The translations under genes and the position numbers were made by a program. The notes below the pieces were generated by a model. The model ran no database searches. It saw only the letters and a program-made list of their open reading frames with translations, and was not told the origin of the DNA. Source: an uncultured Gemmatimonadota bacterium (GTDB taxonomy: Bacteria > Gemmatimonadota > Gemmatimonadetes > Gemmatimonadales > Gemmatimonadaceae). Taken from it: a stretch of DNA of 64,000 bases. Of the stretch, positions 36,114 through 45,255 are shown piece by piece (the stretch's first letter is position 1; each line of letters begins with the position of its first letter). The stretch covers positions 579,133 through 643,132 of the forward strand of contig CADEFN010000003.1 in the NCBI GenBank assembly GCA_902826615.1. Direction: 5' to 3'.

Positions 36114-36591
36114 AGTACCCCACGACGGTAGAACGCACGTCAGAGCGTGAGTTGGTCGTCACGCGCACATTCAACGGTCCTGCGCACCTTGTATTCGACG
36201 CCTGGAGCAAGCCCGACTTGCTCAGGCAGTGGTGGACACCGAAATCGTTCGGCATCTCCTTGTGTCCTGCGAGGCCGATGTCCGGACCGGTGGCACCTAC
36301 CGATTCGTTTTCAGCCACCCCGAGTTTGAGCAGCCGATGGCGTTCTTCGGCAGGTACATCGAAGTGATTCCCAACTCGCGCATCGTCTGGACCAACGAGG
36401 AGACTCCCGATGGGCCCATCAGCACGGTGACCCTCGAGGAAAAGGACGGCAAAACCCACCTGGTCATGCGCGAACTCTATTCATCCAAGCAGGCACTCGA
36501 CGACGCCATCGCCTCCGGCAGCTCGGGCACCGGTGCGGCGGGTGAGCAGTTCGATCTCCTGGACGAACTCCTCGTCACCCTGGTGCCGTAA
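36110..36591 (+). pseudogene. SRPBCC (AHSA1-like) protein broken by a one-base frameshift
   Basis: The family sequence starts at ATG 36110 (ELVVTRTFNGPAHLVFDAW, QWWTPKSFGISL). It then continues in the next frame (VSCEADVRTGGTYRFVFSHP, ending near 36591). The two frames join exactly if one G is restored after 36262 (TTG then GTG). Together they give about 160 residues, the normal length, with the ligand cavity motif GPxHLVFDAW and the C-terminal helix. There is no slippery heptamer, so programmed frameshifting is unlikely; the options are a real pseudogene or a single-base sequencing/assembly error. It would otherwise be the partner of the ArsR regulator. Confidence 0.85.
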
Positions 36592-36678
36592 CGGCCCTGT
36601 TCGCTGGGTCACATTAAAGTCAAACGACGTGGAGCCGCACCATGACGCTGTGGTGACGGCCCACGCCTGACGAGGCGG

Positions 36679-37074
36679 TTATCGATCGCCAAAGAGCCGG
36701 ACTACAGCCTGTCTGCCGCGTGCAGTGCGCGCATCATACCAGAACTCGACACGCTGGATCACCCGGTCGTCGCCGGTGAGGTCGATGCGACGAGTGGCCT
36801 CACCGGCCCGAATCGTGTTGCGGAGCTCGACCTCCTGCGATGGACCGTTGCGGAAATGCACGACCACCTTGTGAAAGTCCACCGCCGCCCGCTGGATGCG
36901 CAGCTGGATGGCAGAAAAGCGACCTTCGGCTCCGGTCACGACGATCACGTCATGATCCACCCTGTCGGTCACCGTGCGCTGACCGAGCATCTCCCAATCG
37001 CGCGCCGCCGGACGCGACGCGGCGCAGGCAACAACCAGCAGAGGGAGAAGGAAGATGGCGAGGCGAGAGCGCAT
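36679..37074 (-). CDS. Small lipoprotein, DUF2541-like
   Basis: 131 residues. The N-terminus FLLPLLVVACAAS is a lipoprotein signal (Cys near residue 17). The mature part, including WEMLGQRTVTDRVDHDVIVV, HFRNGPSQEVEL, IDLTGDDRVIQRVEFWYD and a C-terminal VVRLFG, looks like a small beta-sandwich protein of the DUF2541 type as I remember it. Function unknown, periplasmic. It is convergent with the SRPBCC pseudogene and has its own promoter region upstream (about 149 bp to the next divergent gene). Confidence 0.65.
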   Translation of the reverse strand: MRSRLAIFLLPLLVVACAASRPAARDWEMLGQRTVTDRVDHDVIVVTGAEGRFSAIQLRIQRAAVDFHKVVVHFRNGPSQEVELRNTIRAGEATRRIDLTGDDRVIQRVEFWYDARTARGRQAVVRLFGDR

Positions 37075-37223
37075 GGTGTTTGTGGATAAGGTCAGTTTGC
37101 CGATGATCGTGAGCGCGTTGCAGGGTACGACGGCGCCGGACGGTGGATTGTTAACACACGCGCGATGACCGTGTTGAGGCCAATTCTCTCAAGGACCACT
37201 CATGGACCTCCACGTCACCTTCG

Positions 37224-38435
37224 ATGCCAGACACAGCACACGAAACCGAAACGAACCGTCCGGTGTCGAAGGGTCCCGACCTGGAGCCCCGATTGCGCTC
37301 GCGTATCACCTTCGCGCTCACCCTGCTGGTTGCCTGCGCTCCTGCATCGCCCTCGACGGTCGCCTGTGATACCAAGGCGGTCGGCGATTCACTTTTCTCC
37401 GCGCTCCGAGCCTTTCACACGCGCAACCCGGTTCCCGGTGCGTCCGCTGCGATTGTTTCGCCGGGAAGATGGCGTGAGCCGGTAGTGGCTGTCGTCGGTG
37501 TGGCGGACGACAGCACCCGGGCACCTCTCACCACCGAGCATGCGTTTCTGGCTGGAAGTGTGGGCAAGACCTTCTGGGCGGCGATGGCCTTGCAGCTCGC
37601 ACACGAGGGACGGCTCGACCTCGACGCACCGATCAGTCTGTACTTCACGCCCACGGAGATTCCCGGGGTCGACGCAGTCACTCCGCGCATGCTCATGCTT
37701 CATACCACCGGCTTTCCTGAGTATGACGCAACGTTCATGGAAGGGCTGGTGCGACAACCCCTGCGTGAGCGGGTGGTTGATGACTGGCTCGGTGTGTTAC
37801 GACGCTCGCCACGATCCCCGATGGGCCAAGTGCGGTACAGCGACTTGAACTACGTCGTGCTTGCCCTGGCCCTCGACCGGGCCCTCGGGGCCGAAACCTA
37901 CGCTGCCATAACATCTCGCTTGGTCCGTCCACTCGGCCTCCGCCACACGCGCCCGGCGCTGTCGGCAGACGCCACGGGCCTCACCACCGGCCACGACGGT
38001 CCACAGGGTCTCTTCGGGAGTGGCCGATTGGTACGTGGTGGCCTGCTGGCCTACAATCCGCAGTTTGAGCTTGGTGGCGGTGGCTTTATCTCCACACCCG
38101 CCGATCTCGCGCAGTGGATGGCGGCGTGGCGCGACGGCCGTGCCGTTCCGGCCGAGTTGTGGCCCTCTGTCATCGCTCGCCACCCGGGCCAGGCTGACTC
38201 CGCCACGACGTGGAAAGGGCTCGGTGTGGATGAGCGTCAGCGACCGGGCGGGGCCGGCATCTTTCACACGGGGTACATCCCCGGCTACCTGAGCTTTGTC
38301 GAGTGGTTCGAGTCTGAGGGGGTTGCCGTCGCGTTGCAGGTCAACAGCAGCGCGGAGACCTCCGTTCCTGACGATCCGATGATCTGGCTGGATTCGGTCG
38401 CGCGTGGAGTGGCGCGGCAATGCCCGGCGCCATGA
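37224..38435 (+). CDS. Class C beta-lactamase-like serine hydrolase
   Basis: About 403 residues. The N-terminus (ITFALTLLVACAPAS) looks like a lipoprotein signal, preceded by ~27 charged residues, so a later start such as GTG 37263 is possible. The active-site serine motif is SVGK in FLAGSVGKTFWAAMAL near residue 112; the second motif is RYSDLNYVVLALAL near 206 and a C-terminal HTGYIPGYLSF. This fold includes AmpC, esterases, D-aminopeptidases and other DD-peptidase-like hydrolases; substrate unknown. There is no resistance-island context, so I read it as a housekeeping hydrolase. Confidence 0.85.
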   Translation: MPDTAHETETNRPVSKGPDLEPRLRSRITFALTLLVACAPASPSTVACDTKAVGDSLFSALRAFHTRNPVPGASAAIVSPGRWREPVVAVVGVADDSTRAPLTTEHAFLAGSVGKTFWAAMALQLAHEGRLDLDAPISLYFTPTEIPGVDAVTPRMLMLHTTGFPEYDATFMEGLVRQPLRERVVDDWLGVLRRSPRSPMGQVRYSDLNYVVLALALDRALGAETYAAITSRLVRPLGLRHTRPALSADATGLTTGHDGPQGLFGSGRLVRGGLLAYNPQFELGGGGFISTPADLAQWMAAWRDGRAVPAELWPSVIARHPGQADSATTWKGLGVDERQRPGGAGIFHTGYIPGYLSFVEWFESEGVAVALQVNSSAETSVPDDPMIWLDSVARGVARQCPAP

Positions 38436-38474
38436 CACGAGCACTCGCGCGGCCACCCTGGTGATGGTGGGTGC

Positions 38475-39416
38475 CTAACGCGCCTCCGTGCTCCCCTGTG
38501 CACGGAGCCACGCCAGCACCTCTTCCGCACCCGGTTCGGTAGAACCCGCCGCGTCCTGTTCCACGTATCCACGCCAGGGTACGCCGCCTGGGCCTTTCTG
38601 GTCGCGCCAAGGGGCGCCCCGCTCGAGCAACAGCAGAAGAACCGGCCAGTTGCGAGTTCTCGTCGGGAGGAGCACGGCACTCTCGCCCTGCGAATCCTTC
38701 AGCTGCACATCGGCACCCCGCGCCAGCAGCATTTGCATAGTGCCAACGTCGGCCCCCGCGGCACCGGCGATGAAGTACACCACGTTCCCGAACTCGCTGC
38801 GCGCGTTCGGGTTTGCCCCCGCCTCGAGCAGGAGACGCACCGGCTCGGCACCGGCCTTGTGGCTCACACCGATGGCGACCTGCAGCGGGAGTTCGGAGGG
38901 ACCGATGTTGGGGTCAGCGCCGGCGGCCAGCAGCGCCTTGACGACCTCCAGCTGGTCAGGAGTTTTCTCGAGTTGGCGCAAGGCCAGCCCCAGGACCGTG
39001 ACCCCGGAAATCCCCGGCGCATTGACGTCGGCCCCGGGCAAGGCCGCCTTGACCGCTGCGACATCGTTCCTCTCGATGGCTGCCTCGATCGCATTTAACG
39101 CCTCGGACCGGAATTCGCGGATATTTCCGTCGGCATCCCGGAATCCCCGGAGCTCCCACAACGTGGCGCTCCCCTGCGCCGCTAGTATCAGCATCGGGAG
39201 GGCTGCCACCAGGGTGGCCCCTATTCGCGCACCTTGGCCCTGCGCGCCCAGAAACACACGGATGGCGGCGAACAGGATCAATGCTGCTCCAATCGGATAG
39301 ACCAGCGCCAACACGGGATTTGTCTTCGATGGACCGGCGGCGGCCAGTGCGAGCAGCGCAAACACTCCGACCGCGATCACATCGATGGTCACAAACAACC
39401 AGAAGATCACTTTCAT
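38475..39416 (-). CDS. Membrane-anchored ankyrin-repeat protein
   Basis: About 313 residues from ATG 39416 (MKVIFWLFVTIDVIAVGVFALL); a GTG at 39566 would add a second hydrophobic stretch and is less likely. Three N-terminal membrane helices (also PVLALVYPIGAALILFAAI and GARIGATLVAALPMLIL) precede about five ankyrin repeats, for example DVAAVKAALPGADVNAPG, VVKALLAAGADPNIG, LLLEAGANPNARSEFG and MQMLLARGADVQLKDSQG. The ankyrin part should face the cytoplasm or periplasm as a protein-binding platform. Partner unknown. Divergent from a small membrane protein gene. Confidence 0.85.
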   Translation of the reverse strand: MKVIFWLFVTIDVIAVGVFALLALAAAGPSKTNPVLALVYPIGAALILFAAIRVFLGAQGQGARIGATLVAALPMLILAAQGSATLWELRGFRDADGNIREFRSEALNAIEAAIERNDVAAVKAALPGADVNAPGISGVTVLGLALRQLEKTPDQLEVVKALLAAGADPNIGPSELPLQVAIGVSHKAGAEPVRLLLEAGANPNARSEFGNVVYFIAGAAGADVGTMQMLLARGADVQLKDSQGESAVLLPTRTRNWPVLLLLLERGAPWRDQKGPGGVPWRGYVEQDAAGSTEPGAEEVLAWLRAQGSTEAR

Positions 39417-39601
39417 GCGCGAGTGAGCAAGGGAGCCAGACTGTACGACGGACGATGCCGGCTTCCAGTTTCGCCAGAGCCAGACGAGAGTGACCAGCAC
39501 GCACACCTCACGGTGCCTTGACGGAGCGTCTCTCACAAGGTTGAGTGGTGGGTCCCGCCCACTCACCTTTCCGCGTCTTCGGCCTCACAACCCACCAAGA
39601 G

Positions 39602-40075
39602 ATGTTCCGAGTGTTTCTGAAAGCTCTCGTGGCCTTCCTCGGGTGCGCACTGGCGGCGTACCTCGTCGTCCTCTTCGGCACCCTTGGCGTCTGGGAGATG
39701 TTCGATGTTGTTGACCGCGACGGTGGTGGCGGGATGGCGGTGGCATTTGGCATTGCACCGTTGGTGGCGGTGATCGCGGGCATCGTGGGCGGGCTGGTGG
39801 CCTGGGTCCGGGCTCAGCGAACACATCTCGCCTCGCACGCGGACCCTCTGTCCCCACCTGGCAGCACGGCTGCGTTTGGGCCAGGCGTTGGTGCGATTAT
39901 CGGAGCACTGGCCCTGTACCTGCCGACCAGGGCGGTCATCTGGGTGGTTTTGGGGAGGAACGAGTACGACGCCCTGTGGAAGGCGCTGGCCCATGCCTGG
40001 ACGCCGACCGTTCTTGCGATGGGTGGTGCGGCGGTCGGCTGGCAGCTGACGCGGCGCGCACGGGGGCAACGCTGA
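39602..40075 (+). CDS. Small multi-pass membrane protein, unknown
   Basis: About 157 residues from ATG 39602 (MFRVFLKALVAFLGCALAAY). Four hydrophobic segments are visible: ALVAFLGCALAAYLVVLFG, MAVAFGIAPLVAVIAGIVGGLV, VGAIIGALALYLP and TPTVLAMGGAAVGWQL. No family recognised. The longer frame upstream overlaps the promoter region of the divergent ankyrin gene. The 178 bp after it (40076-40253) show nothing I can name. Confidence 0.65.
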   Translation: MFRVFLKALVAFLGCALAAYLVVLFGTLGVWEMFDVVDRDGGGGMAVAFGIAPLVAVIAGIVGGLVAWVRAQRTHLASHADPLSPPGSTAAFGPGVGAIIGALALYLPTRAVIWVVLGRNEYDALWKALAHAWTPTVLAMGGAAVGWQLTRRARGQR

Positions 40076-40253
40076 CACTCCCGGGCACCCCTCGCCGACA
40101 ATGGCTATCGCCAATTCGTGGACAGGGGCGCCGCACATCGTGGGGCCGAGCGGCCCGAACTTGCCCCGTGTCACCTGACGCGGGATACCGTTCGCGCTAT
40201 CCGGAACCCGCCCGTCCCGATAGCATTCGGCATGACCTGCGCCGTGACTCCTC

Positions 40254-40706
40254 GTGCAACGTAAGCTCGGTGCCTGGGCGCTGATCGCCCTGGCGACTTT
40301 CATGTTCCTTGGCTTCATGCGAAGCTCGGGAAGCCTCGCATCACCCGCGACACTTTTTGCCCTGCTCATCACCGTGGTGCTCCCGGCAGCAGGCGGTATC
40401 GCCCTGCTCCGTGGGGCCATCGGGGGATCTCCTCGCGAACGGATGGAGAAACTCCGGCAACAGACGATCGAAGCCGAAATCCTGCGCATGGCGCTCGAGC
40501 ACAAAGGGCGCCTCACTGTCGTGGAAGTCGCGAGTGCTCTCGCCCTTCCTGGTGAACAGGTGCAGGTGGCCCTCGACGCCCTGGTGAGACGCGAAGTCGC
40601 GGACCTCGACTTCACCGACGACGGTGTGGTGTACTACACCTTTCACGATGCAAAACATGTGACGGGGACCCGTGCCGCCGATTCGGCCAGGTTGCTCGAT
40701 GGCTGA
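40254..40706 (+). CDS. Two-helix membrane protein with winged-helix-like domain
   Basis: 150 residues from GTG 40254. Two hydrophobic segments (LGAWALIALATFMFLGFM and LFALLITVVLPAAGGIALL) are followed by a cytoplasmic domain resembling a winged helix (RQQTIEAEILRMALEHKGRL, VASALALPGEQVQVALDALVRREV, FTDDGVVYYTFHD). It overlaps the next gene by 8 bp and so forms an operon with a zinc-ribbon protein. A membrane-tethered regulator is plausible, but the partner is unknown. Confidence 0.7.
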   Translation: MQRKLGAWALIALATFMFLGFMRSSGSLASPATLFALLITVVLPAAGGIALLRGAIGGSPRERMEKLRQQTIEAEILRMALEHKGRLTVVEVASALALPGEQVQVALDALVRREVADLDFTDDGVVYYTFHDAKHVTGTRAADSARLLDG

Positions 40707-41397
40707 TGCAGCCGTGCCGGGCCGTCGCGCTCCACTGGAGACGAGGTTACCCTGCCCGGTCTGCCTTGGCGTGCAGATGGAGAAGGTGCAGCTCCATGGA
40801 CCTGCGGGGACCCTGGTCCTTGACCACTGCCCCCGTTGTGGTGGGGTCTGGTTCGAGCGCGGGGAAGTGCAACAACTCGGCCGACATGCACCCAGTGATT
40901 TGTGGCGGCTCATTCCTCCGCGCAAGTCGACGCCCAAGCCACCCTGTCACGGCTGTTCCACGCCACTCGATCGTGCGGCCGACACCTGCGCGGCCTGCGG
41001 GCGCAAGAACGAGTTAGCCTGCCCGGTCTGCGACGAGCGCCTCACGCGCCGCACGCATGGCCCCCTGACCCTGGATGTGTGTGGAACGTGCCGAGGTGTG
41101 TGGTTTGATCATGCGGAGCTGAAAAGTCTCTGGTCGCTGTCGCTCGCCGATGTCACGTCGCGCGGGACCAGCGGCGCGATGACGGCGGGCGCGATCGCGG
41201 GAGATGTGCTGCTGGAAACACTGTTCTGGGCCCCCGGGCTGGTGATCCATGCCGGAGCGGCCGCGACGGCAGGACTCGGGCAGCTCGCGGGGGCTGCGAG
41301 CAATGTCTCCTTCGATGGTGCCGCCGAAGTGGTGGGCGGCGCGGCCGAAGGGGTGTTTGCGTCGATCGTGGAGATCATCCAGTCGTTCTTCGAGTAG
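40699..41397 (+). CDS. Double zinc-ribbon (TFIIB-type) protein with C-terminal hydrophobic region
   Basis: 232 residues from ATG 40699, overlapping the upstream gene. The first zinc ribbon is CPVC...CPRCGGVWFERGE (about 19-56). A second Cys4 unit is CHGC...CAAC (about 79-95). The third, CPVC...CGTCRGVWFDHAEL (about 103-141), repeats the first. The GVWFxxxE signature marks the zf-TFIIB family of putative nucleic-acid-binding proteins. After residue 150 there is an Ala/Gly-rich hydrophobic region (LETLFWAPGLVIHAGAAATAGLG), possibly a membrane association. Function unknown. Confidence 0.78.
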   Translation: MADAAVPGRRAPLETRLPCPVCLGVQMEKVQLHGPAGTLVLDHCPRCGGVWFERGEVQQLGRHAPSDLWRLIPPRKSTPKPPCHGCSTPLDRAADTCAACGRKNELACPVCDERLTRRTHGPLTLDVCGTCRGVWFDHAELKSLWSLSLADVTSRGTSGAMTAGAIAGDVLLETLFWAPGLVIHAGAAATAGLGQLAGAASNVSFDGAAEVVGGAAEGVFASIVEIIQSFFE

Positions 41398-41477
41398 CAC
41401 TGCACACCGCCCACCCGATCGGGAGCCGCACGGCTCAGCACGCTACGCCCCACGCGTACGCTGCGCACCATGCATCC

Positions 41478-41491
41478 GTGATTTAGGTCAC
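41478..41491. promoter_or_regulatory. GTGA-N6-TCAC site upstream of di-haem oxidoreductase
   Basis: GTGATTTAGGTCAC has the inverted GTGA/TCAC arms with a 6-bp spacer characteristic of CRP-family regulators. It lies about 86 bp upstream of the oxidoreductase ATG. No CRP-like regulator is in the window. Confidence 0.35.
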
Positions 41492-41513
41492 GCCGTGTGA
41501 GCCCTGGCGAGCG

Positions 41514-41528
41514 GATCGTTCAACGATC
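41514..41528. promoter_or_regulatory. 15-bp palindrome near the same promoter
   Basis: GATCGTT-C-AACGATC is a perfect 7-bp inverted repeat around a single base, 48 bp upstream of the di-haem oxidoreductase ATG, in a position for an operator or a 5'-UTR hairpin. Confidence 0.3.
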
Positions 41529-41576
41529 ACGCCAGCCGCGTACATTGCGGTATCCTCCTGCACAGGCACACACATC

Positions 41577-43028
41577 ATGGCTACCTGTTTTATGCCGTTA
41601 GGGCACACGCGAGTGCGTGTGCCCATGTTTCTCGCCGGCATGGGTGCGCTCACGCTGGCTGCGTGTGTGGATGCCCCGAGCACCCGGTTGTCGGGTCCGG
41701 CCGGACGCGGCGACTTCGCGGCAGCGCACGCCACAATCCTGCCGGTGCCGCTGCTCCCCCCTCAAGAAGCGCTCCTCGGTGGCGTAACCACGACCTTTGA
41801 CTTCACCGCGGACGCGTACGACCAACCCAGCCCGAGCCTCTCGGCGCAGGAACTCGTCGTACACAACGCGGGTCATGCCCACTTCCGAACCGAGAACTCC
41901 CCGGTGACCGGGCTTGGCAAGCAGTACAACGCCGTGTACTGCCAGGCGTGTCACCGGCGGAACGGACGGGGCAAGTTGCCGGCCCCTGGACAGCAACCGT
42001 TCAGCATGGTGCTGAAGGTGTCCCTCGCGGGTACCGGGCCGAGAAATGGGCCGGTGCCGGTGCCGAATTTCGGCCTTCAGTTCCAGTCGCTGAGCGTTCC
42101 GCCGGTCCCGGCGGAGGGGCTGGTGTCCGTGACGCACGCGACGGTGTCGGGAACCTACGGAGACGGCACGCCGTACACGCTCATGCGGCCGGTCTTCACA
42201 TTCCTCAGCACACACAAACCATTGCCAGCAGGTGTGCTGGTGTCGCCCCGCGTCTCACCGCCGAATGTGGGCATGGGTTTGCTCGAAGCCATTCCCGCGG
42301 CCACGATCACTGCGCTCGCGGACGAGTTCGATCTGAATCGGGACGGGATTTCCGGCAAGGTGAACAGAGTCTGGGACGCAGTCAACCAGCGTTTCGGGCT
42401 GGGGAGATTCGGACTCAAGGCCAGCAGGCCATCGGCCCTTCAGCAGATTGCCGGGGCGTACAACGAGGACATTGGGGTCACGAGCGCCCTATTCCCGGCG
42501 GAGAGCTGCGAGGGTGTGTATGCCGGATGCGCTCGGCACGCCCCCGAGCTGACCCAGCGGACCCTGGACGACGTGACCTTCTACTCGCAGACGTTAGGCG
42601 TGCCGGCCCGCCGGAACATGAATAACAGTGTGGTGCGCCTCGGACAGGGCGTCTTCAACACCATCGGGTGCGCCAGCTGCCATGTGCCCCAATTGACGAC
42701 GGGCACACTCCCTGGAGTACCTGGCGCATCGAATCAGATCATCAGGCCGTTCACTGATCTTCTCCTCCACGACATGGGCGCCGGTCTCGCGGATCAGCGG
42801 CCTGACTACCTCGCCACCGGTCAGGAGTGGCGCACACCACCACTGTGGGGGATCGGCCTCTCGCAACTCGTCACTCCCGGTTCCGGCTTCCTGCACGACG
42901 GTCGAGGGCGCACGCTCGCCGAGGCGATCCTGTGGCACGGCGGCGAAGCCCTCCAGGCAAGGGAGACCTTTCGGCTGCTGCCCGTGAGCGAACGGGTTGC
43001 GCTGATCAAGTTCCTCCAGAGTCTCTAG
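41577..43028 (+). CDS. Di-haem oxidoreductase (DUF1111/DHOR-type) lipoprotein
   Basis: 483 residues from ATG 41577. A lipoprotein signal ends ALTLAACVD (Cys near 32). Two haem-c binding motifs are visible, YCQACHRR near residue 121 and GCASCHVPQ near 363, with late motifs typical of DHOR proteins such as MGAGLADQRPDY and WRTPPLWGIGLSQL (c. 410-435). The family is related to cytochrome c peroxidases and thiol-oxidoreductase-like DUF1111 proteins, which act in periplasmic electron transfer or peroxide handling. Substrate unknown. Possibly CRP-regulated (sites above). Followed by an S15 hydrolase 129 bp away. Confidence 0.88.
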   Translation: MATCFMPLGHTRVRVPMFLAGMGALTLAACVDAPSTRLSGPAGRGDFAAAHATILPVPLLPPQEALLGGVTTTFDFTADAYDQPSPSLSAQELVVHNAGHAHFRTENSPVTGLGKQYNAVYCQACHRRNGRGKLPAPGQQPFSMVLKVSLAGTGPRNGPVPVPNFGLQFQSLSVPPVPAEGLVSVTHATVSGTYGDGTPYTLMRPVFTFLSTHKPLPAGVLVSPRVSPPNVGMGLLEAIPAATITALADEFDLNRDGISGKVNRVWDAVNQRFGLGRFGLKASRPSALQQIAGAYNEDIGVTSALFPAESCEGVYAGCARHAPELTQRTLDDVTFYSQTLGVPARRNMNNSVVRLGQGVFNTIGCASCHVPQLTTGTLPGVPGASNQIIRPFTDLLLHDMGAGLADQRPDYLATGQEWRTPPLWGIGLSQLVTPGSGFLHDGRGRTLAEAILWHGGEALQARETFRLLPVSERVALIKFLQSL

Positions 43029-43157
43029 AGCCGCGTCTGACCCACGGCTGGATCAAGGCGCGCATGCGACACCACCATGCGCGCTTGTGCGTGCGTGTTC
43101 TCGAGAGCAATCTCTGGCCATGCCCGCCCCTGCTGCCCAATTGAGCCACCGGTGACC

Positions 43158-45206
43158 ATGCGACGATTGCTGCTGGTTCCTGCCCTCGTCGTCGCTTTCG
43201 CCGGCGCTACACGAGCACAGGAAAGTGCCCCCTACCCCAATCTGTCGCAGCCAACTCTCCGGACGATCACGGAGTACGAGGTCATGGTCCCCATGCGGGA
43301 TGGCGTACGGCTCGCCGTCAATATCGTGCGGCCCGCTGCGCCCGGCCGTTACCCCGTGGTCTTACAGTACTGGCCCTACGGCAAAACGCCGGATGCGTAC
43401 TTCGCCGAGCGCGGATATGTCGCCGTCTTCGCCGAGGGCCGGGGTACGGGGTCGTCCGAGGGGCGCATGGCCGACTACTTCGATGCCCAGTCCTATCGCG
43501 ACGGATACGACCTCGTGGAGTGGAGCGCCGCGCAGGACTGGTCCAGCGGGAAGGTCGGCATGTGGGGCATTTCGTATGGTGCCATCAACACGACGCGCGT
43601 GGCCGCGCTCAAGCCAGCGCACCTCGCAGCCATCTCGGTCAACAGCTCGTATGCGAACTTCTACGGCGACCACTGGTACCCGGGCGGCGTACGCTCCAAT
43701 CATCCGTTCGTGTGGCACGGGGCGGGCAACGTACTCGCCACGATGCTGCGTGGCCCTGTGTACGATGACGGCCGCGGCGGGCAGGTTGTGGACCTCGAGC
43801 GCTGGAAGCGCCATCAGGCTAACAACGGCTGGCGAGGCTTCTTCCTGCCCCAGTGGGAGCATCCCACCTACGACGACTACTGGAAGGAGAAGGACCTCCG
43901 GAGCAAGTACAGGGACTTTGCGGTTCCCACCCTGCAGTTCGCCAACTACTTCGATCATGCGCGCAACCACGACGAGGCGTACCAGAACTTCCTTGTGCTC
44001 AAGGCGAAGGGCGTGCCCCAGAAGCTGGTGGCCGGGCCGTGGACGCACGGTGGCTTTGGGCCGGCACACGTGGTGGACTTCAAGCTCACGACGCTGGCAT
44101 GGTTCGACCACTTCCTGAAGGGGGTGGAGAACGGGATCGCGAAAGAGCCTGCCGTCAGTTTGTTCGTCATGCGTGAGAATGCCTGGCGCGCCGAGGAGGA
44201 TTGGCCCATCGCGCGCACAACCCCGCGTCGGCTCTACCTCGATGCAGCAGGCGGGCTCGCCGCGACTCGGCCCCGCACACCGATGGCGATCGCACCGAAG
44301 ATGTTCACGTATCACCCCTGGGTGGGAAGCGCCGCAGGACCCTACGGCACCTGGTTCGATGCGCAGTACACCGACTACCTGGTCCTCCCGGACCAACGGG
44401 TGGACGAGGCGGAATCGTTGACCTTCACGACACCCGCGCTCACCGAGGACACCGAAGTGACTGGTATGCCTGAGGTCTCGTTCCTCGCCTCATCCACTGC
44501 GGCCAACACCGACTTCACGATCAAGCTCTCGGAGGTGCAGCCCGATGGGCGCTCCGACCTGGTCACACGTGGGTGGATCAACTCGTCGTACCGCGAGTCG
44601 AATGTGAATCCGGCTGCTCCAGGCGATTGGCGGTTTGTCCAGCCAACGCCGATCGTGCCGGGGCAGGTCTACCGCTATCGGGTGACGCTGCAATCCATCG
44701 CGTACCGCTTTCGGAAGGGGCACCGCATCCGACTGACGATTGCCTCGAGCGACTGGCCCTCCAACTGGCCGAACCCGAACGCTGCGGTGAATACGGTGCA
44801 CTTCTCGGACGCGGGATCGCATGTCGTGCTGCCCGTGGTCCCAGCGCGAACAGCGCCCCTGCCCCCACCGCGGCTGGCGCTTGTACCTCCAGCGATGTCA
44901 CCGCCGCCGGCGCCGGGAAGCCAGGACCGGATCTGGATGGAGCACGACCTCACTGGGCGCACGGCCAGCTATCGGAATGAGGTGCGCGCCGTACAGGTGG
45001 TGCCGTCAGGCACCATTCAGCGAGACGCGACCTGGCGCATCGACCTGTCCAAAACGCCGCCCTACCAGCAGGTCATCGACTTCGTGACCACATACACGAT
45101 CGTGCGCGCTGGCCACCCGGACGTGCGGTTTGTGTATCGCGTCCGGACGGACAGCGCGGGCCCTCGGGCTACGGTGGAGTACACCGAGGGCAAATTCGTT
45201 CCCTGA
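43158..45206 (+). CDS. Secreted CocE/NonD-type S15 hydrolase
   Basis: 682 residues from ATG 43158, with signal peptide RRLLLVPALVVAFAGATRAQ. Alpha/beta hydrolase core with nucleophile motif GMWGISYGAINTTR (Ser near residue 137), substrate-region GYVAVFAEGRGTGSSEG and catalytic His in GPWTHGGFG near 294. A C-terminal jelly-roll X-Pro dipeptidyl-peptidase domain (from about 400) contains VSFLASSTAANTDFTIKLSEV. Family members cleave Xaa-Pro peptides, acyl esters or antibiotics; substrate unknown. A second S15 hydrolase starts at 62817. Confidence 0.93.
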   Translation: MRRLLLVPALVVAFAGATRAQESAPYPNLSQPTLRTITEYEVMVPMRDGVRLAVNIVRPAAPGRYPVVLQYWPYGKTPDAYFAERGYVAVFAEGRGTGSSEGRMADYFDAQSYRDGYDLVEWSAAQDWSSGKVGMWGISYGAINTTRVAALKPAHLAAISVNSSYANFYGDHWYPGGVRSNHPFVWHGAGNVLATMLRGPVYDDGRGGQVVDLERWKRHQANNGWRGFFLPQWEHPTYDDYWKEKDLRSKYRDFAVPTLQFANYFDHARNHDEAYQNFLVLKAKGVPQKLVAGPWTHGGFGPAHVVDFKLTTLAWFDHFLKGVENGIAKEPAVSLFVMRENAWRAEEDWPIARTTPRRLYLDAAGGLAATRPRTPMAIAPKMFTYHPWVGSAAGPYGTWFDAQYTDYLVLPDQRVDEAESLTFTTPALTEDTEVTGMPEVSFLASSTAANTDFTIKLSEVQPDGRSDLVTRGWINSSYRESNVNPAAPGDWRFVQPTPIVPGQVYRYRVTLQSIAYRFRKGHRIRLTIASSDWPSNWPNPNAAVNTVHFSDAGSHVVLPVVPARTAPLPPPRLALVPPAMSPPPAPGSQDRIWMEHDLTGRTASYRNEVRAVQVVPSGTIQRDATWRIDLSKTPPYQQVIDFVTTYTIVRAGHPDVRFVYRVRTDSAGPRATVEYTEGKFVP

Positions 45207-45255
45207 GGTCCTGCCGCCGTGTGATGCATCGGTGGCGCGCCCAGCCGCCGAGTCA

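Noticed and set aside
36110-36591. Programmed frameshift in the SRPBCC gene
   Set aside because: No slippery heptamer or following pseudoknot is visible at the junction; a simple one-base indel explains the frames.
37224-38435. Antibiotic-resistance beta-lactamase
   Set aside because: The SVGK and YSD motifs place it in the broad class C-like hydrolases, and there is no resistance or mobile context.
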